A DNA stretch of 18,098 bases, taken from NCBI GenBank assembly GCA_000447185.1, contig KE647242.1, positions 1 to 18,098 of the forward strand. The letters are read 5' to 3'. The translations under genes and the position numbers were made by a program. How positions within the stretch are numbered: the first letter of the stretch is position 1; each line of letters starts with the position of its first letter. The notes beneath the pieces are model-generated. The model saw nothing but the letters and a program-made list of their open reading frames with translations, was not told the origin of the DNA and did no database searches. Positions 1 through 8,340 of the stretch are shown here, piece after piece. This stretch comes from Vairimorpha apis BRL 01. Its lineage: Eukaryota; Microsporidia; Nosematidae.

Positions 1-506
1 CATCTCAAATTTTTAATAATAATGAATGTTTTGAACCTTTTACATCTAATATTTACACAAGACGAACACATGCTGGTGAATTTCAGATCGTAAATCAATA
101 TTTAGTTGAAGATTTATTAAAATTAAATCTTTGGAATCATGAAATGAAAAATTTAATTATTCAATACGAAGGTTCAATTCAAAATATTCCAGTTATTCCA
201 GATGATATTAAAAAATTATATAAAACAGCTTGGGAGATGAAAATGAAAAATATTATAGATTTAGCAGCAGATAGACAATATTTTATTGATCAATCTCAAT
301 CCTTAAATTTATTTGTGCCTCAACCAACTTATTCTCAACTTAGTAGCATGCATTTTTATGGATATAAAAGAGGTTTGAAAACAGGTATGTATTATTTAAG
401 AACTAAACCTATCTCGTCTGCCATTAAATTTACAGTTGACCAAAAATTATTAGAGAAAACTATAAGTAGCATGGTTGATGATACATGTGATGTTTGTTCT
501 GCATAA
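1..506 (+). CDS. RNR1: Ribonucleotide reductase large subunit (R1), C-terminal part
   Basis: This is the 3' end of the large subunit of class I ribonucleotide reductase, which makes dNTPs from NDPs together with the small subunit. The gene is cut by the window edge; the reading frame begins at base 3 and gives 167 residues. The visible order matches eukaryotic R1: an [14 protein letters not shown] segment, GEFQIVN, NGSIQ.IP, the [10 protein letters not shown] barrel segment, SMHFYG and [11 protein letters not shown]. The tandem tyrosines in GMYY (bases 390-395) are the pair that passes the radical from the small subunit. The tail is short and ends in a CxxC (CDVC) followed by Ser-Ala, corresponding to the swinging redox arm that re-reduces the active site. 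The tail linker is much shorter than in yeast Rnr1. A second copy of the last codons follows downstream. Family identity is certain from the motifs. Confidence 0.95.
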   Translation, partial: SQIFNNNECFEPFTSNIYTRRTHAGEFQIVNQYLVEDLLKLNLWNHEMKNLIIQYEGSIQNIPVIPDDIKKLYKTAWEMKMKNIIDLAADRQYFIDQSQSLNLFVPQPTYSQLSSMHFYGYKRGLKTGMYYLRTKPISSAIKFTVDQKLLEKTISSMVDDTCDVCSA

Positions 507-660
507 AATTAATAAAATATTATTTATATATATTTTTCAAAAAATTTATTTTATTATTAAACTAAAGCAGATGATACAAGTGATATTTGTTCTGCATAAA
601 ATTAATAAAATATTATTTATATATATTTTTTAAAAAATATTTTAAATTAATTAAACTAAA
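477..660 (+). repeat. 93-bp tandem duplication of the R1 tail and 3' flank
   Basis: Two direct copies lie head to tail. Copy 1 (about 477-569) holds the last ten codons of the ribonucleotide reductase gene, its TAA and the flank. Copy 2 (about 570-660) repeats this, with its TAA at 597-599 exactly 93 bp after the first TAA (504-506). About 45 bp around the stop and early flank are identical. The coding part has diverged: DDTCDVCSA in copy 1 reads DDTSDICSA in copy 2, so the first redox cysteine is lost. Several in-frame stops separate the copies, so copy 2 is not translated as part of the enzyme. It is a relic of a local duplication. Confidence 0.85.
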
Positions 661-872
661 CAAAATAATTTAAATATGTAAATATAAATTTTGAAAAATT
701 TATAAAAATAAAAAATTATATTATGATTTTAATCTTAAATTTAAAAATCTAAAAATTTAAATTATCTCATATAAATAAAGTTCACAAATTATTTTAAAAT
801 TCTTAAAAGACTAACTTTAAATTTTATTATTAGTAAATTTAAACTATACAAAAAATTAAAGTTATATAAAAA

Positions 873-950
873 ATGCGAACATGACGTAACGGGGTTTGAA
901 CAATATTTGAACAAAAATATATGTTACCGCATCTCCGTTTCGCTGCATCC
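873..950 (-). ncRNA. GC-rich island with foldable sequence, possible small RNA
   Basis: About 40 percent of bases are G or C by hand count, in flanks well below 20 percent. Read on the minus strand from 950, the island can fold: ATG..GTAAC (near 932-923) pairs with GTTAC..CAT (near 891-881) around a 2x2 mismatch, and an outer GCGAA/TTCGC pairing is possible. The strand then runs into six T residues (868-873), which would suit RNA polymerase III termination. The loop holds two copies of TGTTCAAA (plus-strand TTTGAACA). I find no tRNA, U6, SRP, 5S, box C/D or box H/ACA signature. It may instead be an upstream control region of the TAF12 gene that starts 80 bp away. No protein is evident. Confidence 0.25.
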
Positions 951-1014
951 TAAATTTTAAATAGTGATTTTTGTTTATAGAATATAGTATTTTATAGAAT
1001 TTATAGAAAATCAG

Positions 1015-1017
1015 CCC
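1015..1017 (+). promoter_or_regulatory. CCC start-proximal motif of the TAF12 gene
   Basis: AGCCCTAC lies 12 nt before the ATG at 1030, in otherwise A+T-only sequence. It matches the CCC-type signal seen before most genes in this window and supports this start. Confidence 0.6.
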
Positions 1018-1029
1018 TACAATATCAGA

Positions 1030-2934
1030 ATGAATTATGAACATGAAGGTCAAAAAATTAAAGAACAATTTAATATGTTAATCAAACAATATAAAAAACA
1101 TGAAAAACGCAAGTCTGAAACACATCATCTTGATCCAGAATTTCAATTAAAAGATGAACAATTGAATGCAGAAATTTCTTTGTTTTATAAAAAGTATGGA
1201 AATTTTATTAGAAAACGTAAAAATAGTATAGGTGTATTTAGTGTTGAAGATTTTGTTGCTTACTATAAATCAAATGACTTAAATAATTTGACAAATGAAA
1301 AGAAAAACAATAATTTTGTTTATATTAATCACGATAATTTGTCAACTCAAAATTTACAGAATAATTATAGACAATTTGACACACAATCAACTTCTGGTAA
1401 CATATTAAATATTTCACATAATGCTATAGATGAAAATATTAAATCTGGAAAAATTGAAAAAAATGAAAGATTACATAATTCACAATTTGATAAATCTGAC
1501 GAAATTTTAAAAAATAATTATTCTTATGATATTAAAACATCTGATAATAAAATTATAGATAATTCTATAAAAATTGAACATACAAAGAAATTTTCCAATG
1601 ATGAAATTTTTACAGAGAAACAAGTTTTTAGTAAAAAAGATATTTTTGACGATAATAAATCGACTTTTGACTATGCTCCTATAAAATATCAAAAATTAGA
1701 AGAATATTCAGAAGATACTTCTAATGAATTTAAATTTAATAATAATATTAAAAATCCTAGTATAATAAATAATGACAAAGACAGTTTTGTTTTTTCAAAT
1801 GAAATCAATAACAATAGTTTATCATCTTTTCGTGGAAATTTTAATTCTTCTGCTGATATTAATAAAAACAATTTTTTTAATACTGTAAATAATACAAATT
1901 TAGGATTTCTAAACTCTTATAAATCTGTAAAAGATCCTAGAATTCAAAATCCTATTTCACCGTATAATTACTCACACATTGTAAATAACAATATTAGATA
2001 CACAAATAAAACAAATATTCCAAATCAATATACTACACAAAGAAAATATACTCATATGCCAACTACATATACTACTCCTTTGGAAATATTTAGACCTTCT
2101 AATAAATTTTCTATTTCACATTCTAATGTAAATTCTAAATTTCGGACTATAAATGGAACATATGAAAATTTTAACCAGATAAATTTAAATAAGCAAACTC
2201 ATCAGCAATATTTACCATTGAGACCAAATTTTTCACCTAATTCAATACCTCAGAGAAATAATTTTATGGAATCAAGAAGTCCAGTAAATAATTATCTTAA
2301 CATAAGTTCAAATATTCCAAGTAACATGATAAATTCAGGATATAATAAAAATCATATTTATAATCATACAATATCAGGAAGACATTTAAATTTATCACAT
2401 AAACCTAGTTTAAAATTTCCTAATAATAGCATCTATAGAAAAGAAAATTTTTCACATAATATACGAAAACCATTATTAAATAATCAACATATCTCTCCAC
2501 AATTTTACCCACATAATCAACGTAATATTTCTCCTAATGAACAATTTATAATATATGATAAATATATAGGAAGCGGTTTAAGTATGGATGAGGTTATTAA
2601 AGATAAAAGAGTAAAAATTAATACTCCGAAAAGTCCATCCATAAATAATAAATTTATAGCACTTAATAATAATGTTGAGAAGTTTAATAATTATTGTGGA
2701 GATGTGAATCAAGAATTTGAATATTTAGAAACATATTTAAAAGAAGTGGGAAATGAAGATGATAAGCTTGATATGGAAGCCAAAGATTTATTGTATTCCA
2801 TTTGTGATAATTTTATCGAACATACATTAGTAATGACTAATCTTATGATACGTAATATGGGTAAACGTAACTTTAATAAAGAAGATATTAAAACGATATT
2901 TAAAATAGAATATGGAATTGAATTTCCAGAATAA
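1030..2934 (+). CDS. TAF12: TFIID subunit TAF12-like histone-fold protein with long Asn-rich N-terminus
   Basis: The last 75 residues (about 560-634) match the TAF12 histone fold: YLKEVGNEDDKLDMEAKDLL, then a long central helix with DNFIEHTLVMTN, then NKEDIKTIFKIEYGI and a final FPE. The human counterpart follows the same plan, with LVKEVDPNEQLD, DDFIESVVTAA, an E/KDVQLHLE helix and a WIPG end. TAF12 pairs with TAF4 in TFIID (and with Ada1 in SAGA in yeast) to help load RNA polymerase II. Residues 1-80 look helical and charged; residues 80-550 are low-complexity, rich in Asn, Ser, Ile, Tyr and His, with scattered SP sites. Yeast TAF12 also has a long polar N-terminus, but this one is very long for a microsporidian protein. 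The 634-codon frame is intact despite several A6-A7 runs. The start is supported by the CCC motif. Confidence 0.75.
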   Translation: MNYEHEGQKIKEQFNMLIKQYKKHEKRKSETHHLDPEFQLKDEQLNAEISLFYKKYGNFIRKRKNSIGVFSVEDFVAYYKSNDLNNLTNEKKNNNFVYINHDNLSTQNLQNNYRQFDTQSTSGNILNISHNAIDENIKSGKIEKNERLHNSQFDKSDEILKNNYSYDIKTSDNKIIDNSIKIEHTKKFSNDEIFTEKQVFSKKDIFDDNKSTFDYAPIKYQKLEEYSEDTSNEFKFNNNIKNPSIINNDKDSFVFSNEINNNSLSSFRGNFNSSADINKNNFFNTVNNTNLGFLNSYKSVKDPRIQNPISPYNYSHIVNNNIRYTNKTNIPNQYTTQRKYTHMPTTYTTPLEIFRPSNKFSISHSNVNSKFRTINGTYENFNQINLNKQTHQQYLPLRPNFSPNSIPQRNNFMESRSPVNNYLNISSNIPSNMINSGYNKNHIYNHTISGRHLNLSHKPSLKFPNNSIYRKENFSHNIRKPLLNNQHISPQFYPHNQRNISPNEQFIIYDKYIGSGLSMDEVIKDKRVKINTPKSPSINNKFIALNNNVEKFNNYCGDVNQEFEYLETYLKEVGNEDDKLDMEAKDLLYSICDNFIEHTLVMTNLMIRNMGKRNFNKEDIKTIFKIEYGIEFPE

Positions 2935-3203
2935 TTTTCTTAATCAAATTATATTCGATATAATTTTGTTGTGTTTATATTTTGATTTATATTGTTTAAA
3001 TTTTTTTATACTTTAAAATTCTTTTCATTAAATCATAAAAATTTAAATATGTATTTTTTTTATTAAATTCTTTTCAATGTACTATTTAAACAAATTCCAT
3101 TAATTATATTTTTAAAATAATTTTTTTTATCAAAAATTTCTTTTTAATTTCATTAGTTTTAAGTATTCTTAAAATTTTTTAATTTCATTGTAGATTTTAA
3201 ATT
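2935..3203. other. Intergenic, no gene seen
   Basis: The 269-bp gap separates the convergent 3' ends of the TAF12 and DHHC genes. It is T-rich, A+T low-complexity sequence with many in-frame stops and no visible RNA gene. Confidence 0.6.
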
Positions 3204-4195
3204 TTAAATTATACTAATAATTGTTAATGCTAGTAAAGAATATTCAATTCTTTCAACAATGTTTTCACTTAAAATTACTAAACATGTTAAATTTGTAATG
3301 ATTAAAAATAAAAATACATAAAATATTTTTAAATTATCTTTTGTGATGCATTTATTTAAAAAAATACAATGATGGTTCTTATTTAATACACATACATTGC
3401 ATATTGAACAATGATTAAAATTTACATTTAAACATAGAAAACAAAAATTTTCTGTATTAAATTTATCTTCTAATATTGTATCTACAAGCAATTCGTAATT
3501 TATTTCTGAATGTTTATTATTTATTTTATTTTTTTTAATACTAAAATACCTAATATTATATAATATAATATAAATAAATATTTCAACTTGAATCAAATAT
3601 TGATACAGAATAAAAAATCAAAAACAAAAAAATAAATTTGTATATTTCGTTTTTTATAATAAAGTATTAAATATAAAATAAAAAAATATCGTACTTCTCT
3701 ATAAATAAGTAGATAAAATATTTCATTATAATGAAACTTATTTCTTGTTAAATTATTTCTATATTTATATTTTCTTATATTTTTGTAATTTTTTAAAATA
3801 TTTATATTAACAGTAAATTTAGAATTTAATATTCCTTCAAATATAATTAAACCAAGAACATCATCATTTTTATAAATAATATTTAAGCAAGTTATATTAT
3901 TGTTATTTTTAAAATAAACATCAACATTGTTAAACAATAAAAACAATATAATCTTGTAATTAGAATTATAGCAAGCAAATTGTAATGGAGATGAATTATA
4001 TTCTCCTCCACCTATATCTAATAATTTACGAGAAAAGGTATTTTGTGAAAAAAAATCTAGATTATTGTAAAAACAAGCATCGTGTATTGTCATGTTTTTC
4101 GAATTTAATTTATTTTTTGCATTAAATTTTGTTTGTTTATCGTTATTCTTTTGTTGTTCTAACATCATCTCATTTTTGTAATGATTTTTTTTCAT
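3204..4195 (-). CDS. Ankyrin-repeat DHHC-type palmitoyltransferase (Akr1/ZDHHC17-like), frameshifted
   Basis: Protein S-acyltransferases of this class attach palmitate to cysteines of membrane-associated proteins at Golgi or endosomal membranes. The first frame (4195 down to 3593, 200 residues) has ankyrin sequence: TIHDACFYNNLDFF near residue 36 and GGGEYNSSPLQFACYNSN at 62-79, close to the GGDLNSTPLHWA repeat of ZDHHC17. Hydrophobic segments follow near 168-200. The second frame (down to 3204) adds another membrane segment, the cysteine-rich domain (CxxC, HC, CxxC, then NHHC, C and N in canonical spacing) and two more membrane segments. The frames join if one T is added in the coding T6 run at 3612-3617, giving 331 codons with stop. 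The catalytic motif is NHHC, not DHHC. No CCC motif is close to the ATG; the nearest is GGG (plus strand) at 4262-4264, 66 nt upstream. Confidence 0.75.
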
Positions 4196-5698
4196 ATTGT
4201 TTACTTAATTATTTCTTAAAAAAATATCTAAATGTTTTTATTATAATGTTTATTAATAAATGGGTCATACAATTATCAAAATAAATTAAATAAAAATTAA
4301 ATTTATTTTTTTTTAAAATTATATATATATAAATATTGCAACATAAAAAAATTAATACTTTAATAACTAATTTTTTATTTTTATTTTTTAAAATCTACAA
4401 AAAAAGATTTTTCTGATAAAATTTTAAATTAAAACATCTAAAAAATAAAATTATTTATAATTGTTATTCTTTTTAATAATTTTTTAATGTATATATTTTA
4501 ATTTATTTTTTTTTGTATTTGATATAAAATTTATTTTGACTTATTTAAAAAAGTTTTCATTACTATGATTTATAGATTTAAAATAAATATTTTTATAAAT
4601 TCCTTATATTTGTATACAGTGATATAATATATATATTGTATTATTTTATACATATCTTTATTTATATAAATATTTACGTTAAGATAATAGAATTAATAAT
4701 GAATAACTCAAAAATTTTTAAATAAGATTTCATTATTAAGTTTGTAATTTGTTAAAAAATGATAATTTTTAAATTAAAAATATAAAATTTAACAAAATTT
4801 TCAATTTTGTTTGTTTTATTTCTAAAAACATTTTATTTTCAAATTTATTTTAACAAAATTATAAATTAAGTAACTATAAATAATTTTTATTTAGAAAATA
4901 ATTTTGCATTCAGATCAAGTTTTTAATTAAAAAAATTTTAAATATAAATCAAATTTTTTTTAAAAGACAATAATTAATGTTTTTATTAATTATTTTTAGG
5001 TACATACATTGACATAAAATATTTAATTCAATAATTGAATATTAAATATTTTTTTAATAACAAAATTTATGTTTAAAGATAATATATATTATAGAAATTA
5101 AATATTAATTTTAAATTCATTTTAATGACATGTAAATAAAAATTTTAAATTAAAAAATTCATTTTTAATAAAATTTTTTATATAAAAATTATATATGTTT
5201 TATATTTATAATTGTATATCCTATAAATATCTTTTTTATTTAATATGTCTATCAATTAAGTTCAATCACAATGTCGATTTTTTTTAAAAATTTTAAATTA
5301 AGTAACAATATTTCAATCTTAAAACAATATTTTTTATTAATTTTTTATTTTAAACATAAAAAAATCATGACTTTAACATACTTGCCAAACAAGGATACGT
5401 GACAAAAATTATACCTTACATCAAGACATAAGAACAATTTGTAAAATAGATCATAAACAATATAAAAAAAATAAATTAAATGAGTACACACAAGCATAAG
5501 TTAATTCCAAAGTTTACAAAAAACCATATAGAAATTGTAGAAGTGACAAAAATATAAAAAAGAAATAAAGGCTAATAAGAATAAAATTAAAATTAAACTC
5601 GTAATATCCAATTTAACAAAAGTAATTATAATCATAAAAAAATATTATAACCTAACAAATATTTTAAATATAAATAAGTTTTTATTTAATTTATATAT
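4196..5698. other. 1.5-kb gene-free stretch
   Basis: Between the divergently placed DHHC start and the end of NIP7 there is no frame I would call coding. Bases 4200-5370 are A+T low-complexity DNA, with short AT runs and many AAATTT-type palindromes that look compositional. Bases about 5375-5640 differ: fewer T, more C and G, and purine-rich on the plus strand. They hold only broken frames of about 20-40 codons, which could be the remains of an old gene. For a microsporidian this is a long gap. Confidence 0.5.
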
Positions 5699-6229
5699 TT
5701 ATGCTATGAGTTGTTCATTTCTAATATATTCTCCAGTGTCCCCTTGTCGTATTACAACCAATTGATACCCTTTACTATCTGCGTATTTTTCTGGCTTAAT
5801 AGCACTAACTCCATATCCTAAACATACATCATTCTGATTATACACAAAAACACCACTGTTAATAGGCACTGAATCAGACATTTTATGTACATGACTTTTT
5901 AGAGCATTATTTCCATAAACAAAATTCATTTCAGCACTTTTTTTTATCCAAACCTTGTTAATAGCATATTGCGATAAAACATGCAGACAAGATATTGAAA
6001 TTCTAAAATTTTCATTTTTTGTAAATTTCCCAATTACTGTACCACAGTATACCATATCGAGTTTCGGTATATTAGAAGTATGTTTAAGTAAATAATTGTT
6101 AATTAATAATACTCTCTTATTGTGCAACATAAGAGATTTATCTTTAGTAAGAAATGTATAGTTATCTCCTATATAAAATTTAAGTTTTTGTTGTACTTTT
6201 GTTAATTCATCTAACGTAAGATCTCGCAT
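5699..6229 (-). CDS. NIP7: 60S ribosome biogenesis protein NIP7
   Basis: NIP7 is a small nucleolar protein needed for pre-rRNA processing and 60S subunit assembly; it binds RNA through a C-terminal PUA domain. The 176-residue product is close to the human (180) and yeast (181) lengths. It opens with MRDLTLDELTKVQQKLKFYI, like the MRPLTEEET start of human NIP7. It then shows CGTVIGKFTKNENFRISI, a KVWIKKSAEMNFVYGN.LKSHV segment, GVFVYNQNDVCLGYGVSA and the PUA end VVIRQGDTGEYIRNE, each matching the human protein in order. The frame is intact. GGCCCTTTAA sits just before the ATG (CCC complement at 6235-6237), supporting the start. It is transcribed away from RPL27A. Confidence 0.95.
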   Translation of the reverse strand: MRDLTLDELTKVQQKLKFYIGDNYTFLTKDKSLMLHNKRVLLINNYLLKHTSNIPKLDMVYCGTVIGKFTKNENFRISISCLHVLSQYAINKVWIKKSAEMNFVYGNNALKSHVHKMSDSVPINSGVFVYNQNDVCLGYGVSAIKPEKYADSKGYQLVVIRQGDTGEYIRNEQLIA

Positions 6230-6234
6230 TTAAA

Positions 6235-6237
6235 GGG
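6235..6237 (-). promoter_or_regulatory. CCC start-proximal motif of NIP7
   Basis: On the minus strand GGCCCTTTAA precedes the ATG, with 5 nt between the CCC and the start codon. Confidence 0.6.
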
Positions 6238-6728
6238 CCAAATTTTCATATTAATTTTTATTAGTGTTATCTTGTAAGTAGTTAAAATTAATAATTTATT
6301 ATATACAATAAATCTGATTAAATTTATAATTTCATAGTAGATAAAATACAAATATTTTTCAATTTCATAAAAATTATCTAATAAAGAAAAACATATTAAA
6401 TTTTTAAATTACGTCGTAAAACTTTTGTCATTTAAAGATGAAATTTAAAGTTATCTTTAAATTAAGAATTTATTTATATAATTAGTACATTATAATTAAT
6501 TTTTTATGTTTAAAAAATTCAAATGATAGCTATAAAAACGTTGTTATTTTTTTATTTTTGTTAAAATTTTTAAAATTTTTCATAGTTTAGTTAATTTATT
6601 TTTAAATCTATTTTTTAACCAATAAATACTATCATATTATTATATAATAAATTACAGAAATTCTTTTTGTAACATTTTATACATATTGATAGTTCAATTA
6701 TATTATTAAAAATTTCATATTTTTTATA
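6238..6728. other. Shared upstream region of NIP7 and RPL27A, no gene seen
   Basis: These roughly 490 bp of A+T-rich DNA separate two divergent ribosome-related genes and must hold both promoters. I see no RNA gene, repeat or conserved block beyond the two CCC motifs at the edges. Confidence 0.5.
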
Positions 6729-6732
6729 CCCC
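6729..6732 (+). promoter_or_regulatory. CCCC start-proximal motif of RPL27A
   Basis: TACCCCAAA lies directly before the ATG at 6736. It decides the start, because the first coding exon is only about three bases long. Confidence 0.65.
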
Positions 6733-6735
6733 AAA

Positions 6736-7208
6736 ATGGTAAGTGAAAATGTAAATTAATTTTAGTTAAAACATGTAAAAAAACAAGAAAATTACGAGGA
6801 CATGTTTCACATGGACACGGAAGAGTAGGTAAACATAGAAAGCATTCAGGTGGTCGAGGTATTTGTGGAGGTCTTAAACATATGAAAACATGGTTTCAAA
6901 GATATCATCCAGATCATTTTGGTACTAGAGGTGCACGTGTTTATCACAGAAAGAAAAATGATTTATGGGCTAGATGGATTTCTGCAGCTAAACTTTGGTC
7001 ATTAATTGACAAGCAAACTCGAGATGATTTAATTGAAAATAATACTGAAGGTGTACCTGTTATTAACTGTAGAGATTATGGATATCATGTCGTAGTTGGA
7101 GGTGAATTATCATTAGATAGACCTGTGGTTGTTAAAGCTAGAAAATTTACAGAGGATGCAAAAAACCAAATTGAAAAAGTTGGAGGAAAATGGATTATTT
7201 GTCCATAA
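6736..7208 (+). CDS. RPL27A: 60S ribosomal protein L27A (uL15), with start-codon intron
   Basis: A large-subunit ribosomal protein of the uL15 family. From about 6784 the frame reads [20 protein letters not shown], nearly the same as human L27a, followed by a GGRG loop, [25 protein letters not shown] and a C-terminal KVGGKWI. The start is not contiguous with this frame: ATG at 6736 (after CCCC) is followed at once by GTAAGT. Removing the intron 6739-6765 and allowing one missing A in the A7 run at 6777-6783 gives [13 protein letters not shown] and 148 residues, the human length. Alternatively a weaker GTGAAA donor at 6743 gives 149 residues with no indel. Strong expression is expected from the function and the perfect CCCC motif. 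Codons are otherwise intact to TAA. Confidence 0.92.
6739..6765 (+). other. Mini spliceosomal intron after the RPL27A start codon
   Basis: The 27-nt intron begins GTAAGT directly after ATG and ends TTAATTTTAG, with a branch-like TTAAT fused to the acceptor. That layout is typical of short microsporidian introns, which sit at the very start of ribosomal protein genes; as I recall, an L27A intron was described in Encephalitozoon. Retained, it brings an in-frame TAA at once. Splicing at these sites leaves the downstream frame off by one base unless the A7 run at 6777-6783 is one base short. Confidence 0.7.
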
Positions 7209-7338
7209 TTAAAATAAGTTTAATTTAAGTAAATAATATATTTTCATCATTTAGTATTTAACAAAATTTACAATTTTTTTTACATTTTTCCAATTTTTGC
7301 TTTAAATCCAAAATTTTTTTTTGTAAGTCTATGTTTTA

Positions 7339-7341
7339 CCC
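7339..7341 (+). promoter_or_regulatory. CCC start-proximal motif of RPB9
   Basis: TTTTACCC directly abuts the ATG at 7342, the closest spacing in the window. Confidence 0.6.
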
Positions 7342-7677
7342 ATGAACAATGAATTTTGTAAAGAATGTCATAATATGCTTTATCCAAAATCGGGTAATAC
7401 AGAACAAACATTACTTCTGATATGTAAGTCTTGTGATCACATACAAGAGGCTAGTTCTAATAGATTAAGTGCAACTTATTTTAAAAGTCGTAATTATGGA
7501 TATAATACCTTTGCTAAAGATCTTGCAAATGACCCAACTTTGCCAAAACTCAGAATGCAATGCAAGAAATGTGATAATAATATTGTTGTTTATTTCCAAA
7601 ATAGAGATATTGAAGAAGAAGTGGCTTTCGATTTGGTTTATATTTGTATCAAATGTTTTCATTATTGGACACACTGA
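7342..7677 (+). CDS. RPB9: RNA polymerase II subunit RPB9
   Basis: RPB9 is a small zinc protein at the jaw of RNA polymerase II that affects start-site choice, elongation and fidelity. The 111-residue product has both zinc ribbons: Cys 6, 9, 28 and 31, and Cys 74, 77, 102 and 105. The opening FCKECHNMLYPK matches FCRDCNNMLYP of yeast, and NDPTLPKLRMQC carries the DPTLP linker motif of RPB9. The end, HYWTH, matches the HRWTE end of human RPB9, so the TGA is a true stop. The related pol III subunit RPC11 is less likely, since its catalytic Asp-Glu loop is not seen in the second ribbon. It lies 133 bp after RPL27A on the same strand. Confidence 0.93.
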   Translation: MNNEFCKECHNMLYPKSGNTEQTLLLICKSCDHIQEASSNRLSATYFKSRNYGYNTFAKDLANDPTLPKLRMQCKKCDNNIVVYFQNRDIEEEVAFDLVYICIKCFHYWTH

Positions 7678-8334
7678 ATTTTTGCAATTTATTTATATTT
7701 ATAAAAAAATCTATAATTTTTAAATTTTAAGCTTATTATAATTAAAAATTAAATTGTTACAATAAATTTATATTAATTATATAATTAAATTATATATTTG
7801 TAAAAATGATTTTTATATGTTATTATTTTAATTTTTTATATTCTTATTTTTTTAATCATATATAAGTTTAATAAAGTATATTATAAATAAATGAACAAGT
7901 AAAAACTAATAATTATATCATTTAAATTATATTTATTAAAAATAATTTTTTTTGAAATACTAATATACTAAATATTAAAAATGTATTTTTTAAATTTCAC
8001 TTATATCAAAAAATAATTATTTTTGTTATCAATACTTTGATATATTTAAAAATTAAAAAAAAATGTGGAATTTGTTTTTAATAAATTTTTTATATAAACA
8101 TTTAATAAAAACTTCTTTATTGATATAAATAACCATCAAATTAAATTAAGTTGCAACTATTAAAATTTTTCATTTTAAAAAAGATTAAATTTACAAATAA
8201 TAAAAAAATATCTATAATTTACTTAAACATTGTAAAAATTTTGTTTTAAAATAAAAATTTAACTGGTTATTAATAACAAATAAAAATAATTTGTAAATTT
8301 GATTAAAAATAAATGACATTGAATTTATTAAATA
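7678..8334. other. Intergenic, no gene seen
   Basis: About 660 bp of A+T-only low-complexity sequence between RPB9 and the FYR gene. Stops are frequent in all frames. I see no RNA gene, long repeat or inverted repeat beyond what composition would produce. Confidence 0.6.
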
Positions 8335-8337
8335 CCC
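8335..8337 (+). promoter_or_regulatory. CCC start-proximal motif of the FYR-domain gene
   Basis: TACCCACC runs straight into the ATG at 8341. It shows that the short upstream frame is a real gene start and not a chance ORF. Confidence 0.6.
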
Positions 8338-8340
8338 ACC

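Noticed and set aside
873..950. tRNA, U6 or 5S RNA in the GC-rich island
   Set aside because: The B-box-like GGTTTGAAC lacks a pairing T-arm, and the ACAGAGA and 5S signatures are absent.
862..1068. Minus-strand 68-codon ORF over the GC-rich island and the TAF12 start
   Set aside because: It is hydrophobic antisense sequence that runs across the CCC motif and the start of a good gene; no family features.
4196..5374. Many AAATTT palindromes and AT runs as possible protein sites or terminators
   Set aside because: They are expected by chance in DNA this rich in A and T, and none recurs with constant spacing.
6271..6300. GTAAGT near 6271 and 7322 as further intron donors
   Set aside because: No nearby gene frame needs an intron there and no branch-acceptor motif follows.
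7465..7723. ORFs of 69 and 84 codons overlapping RPB9
   Set aside because: RPB9 explains the DNA, with both zinc ribbons; the other frames have no motif.
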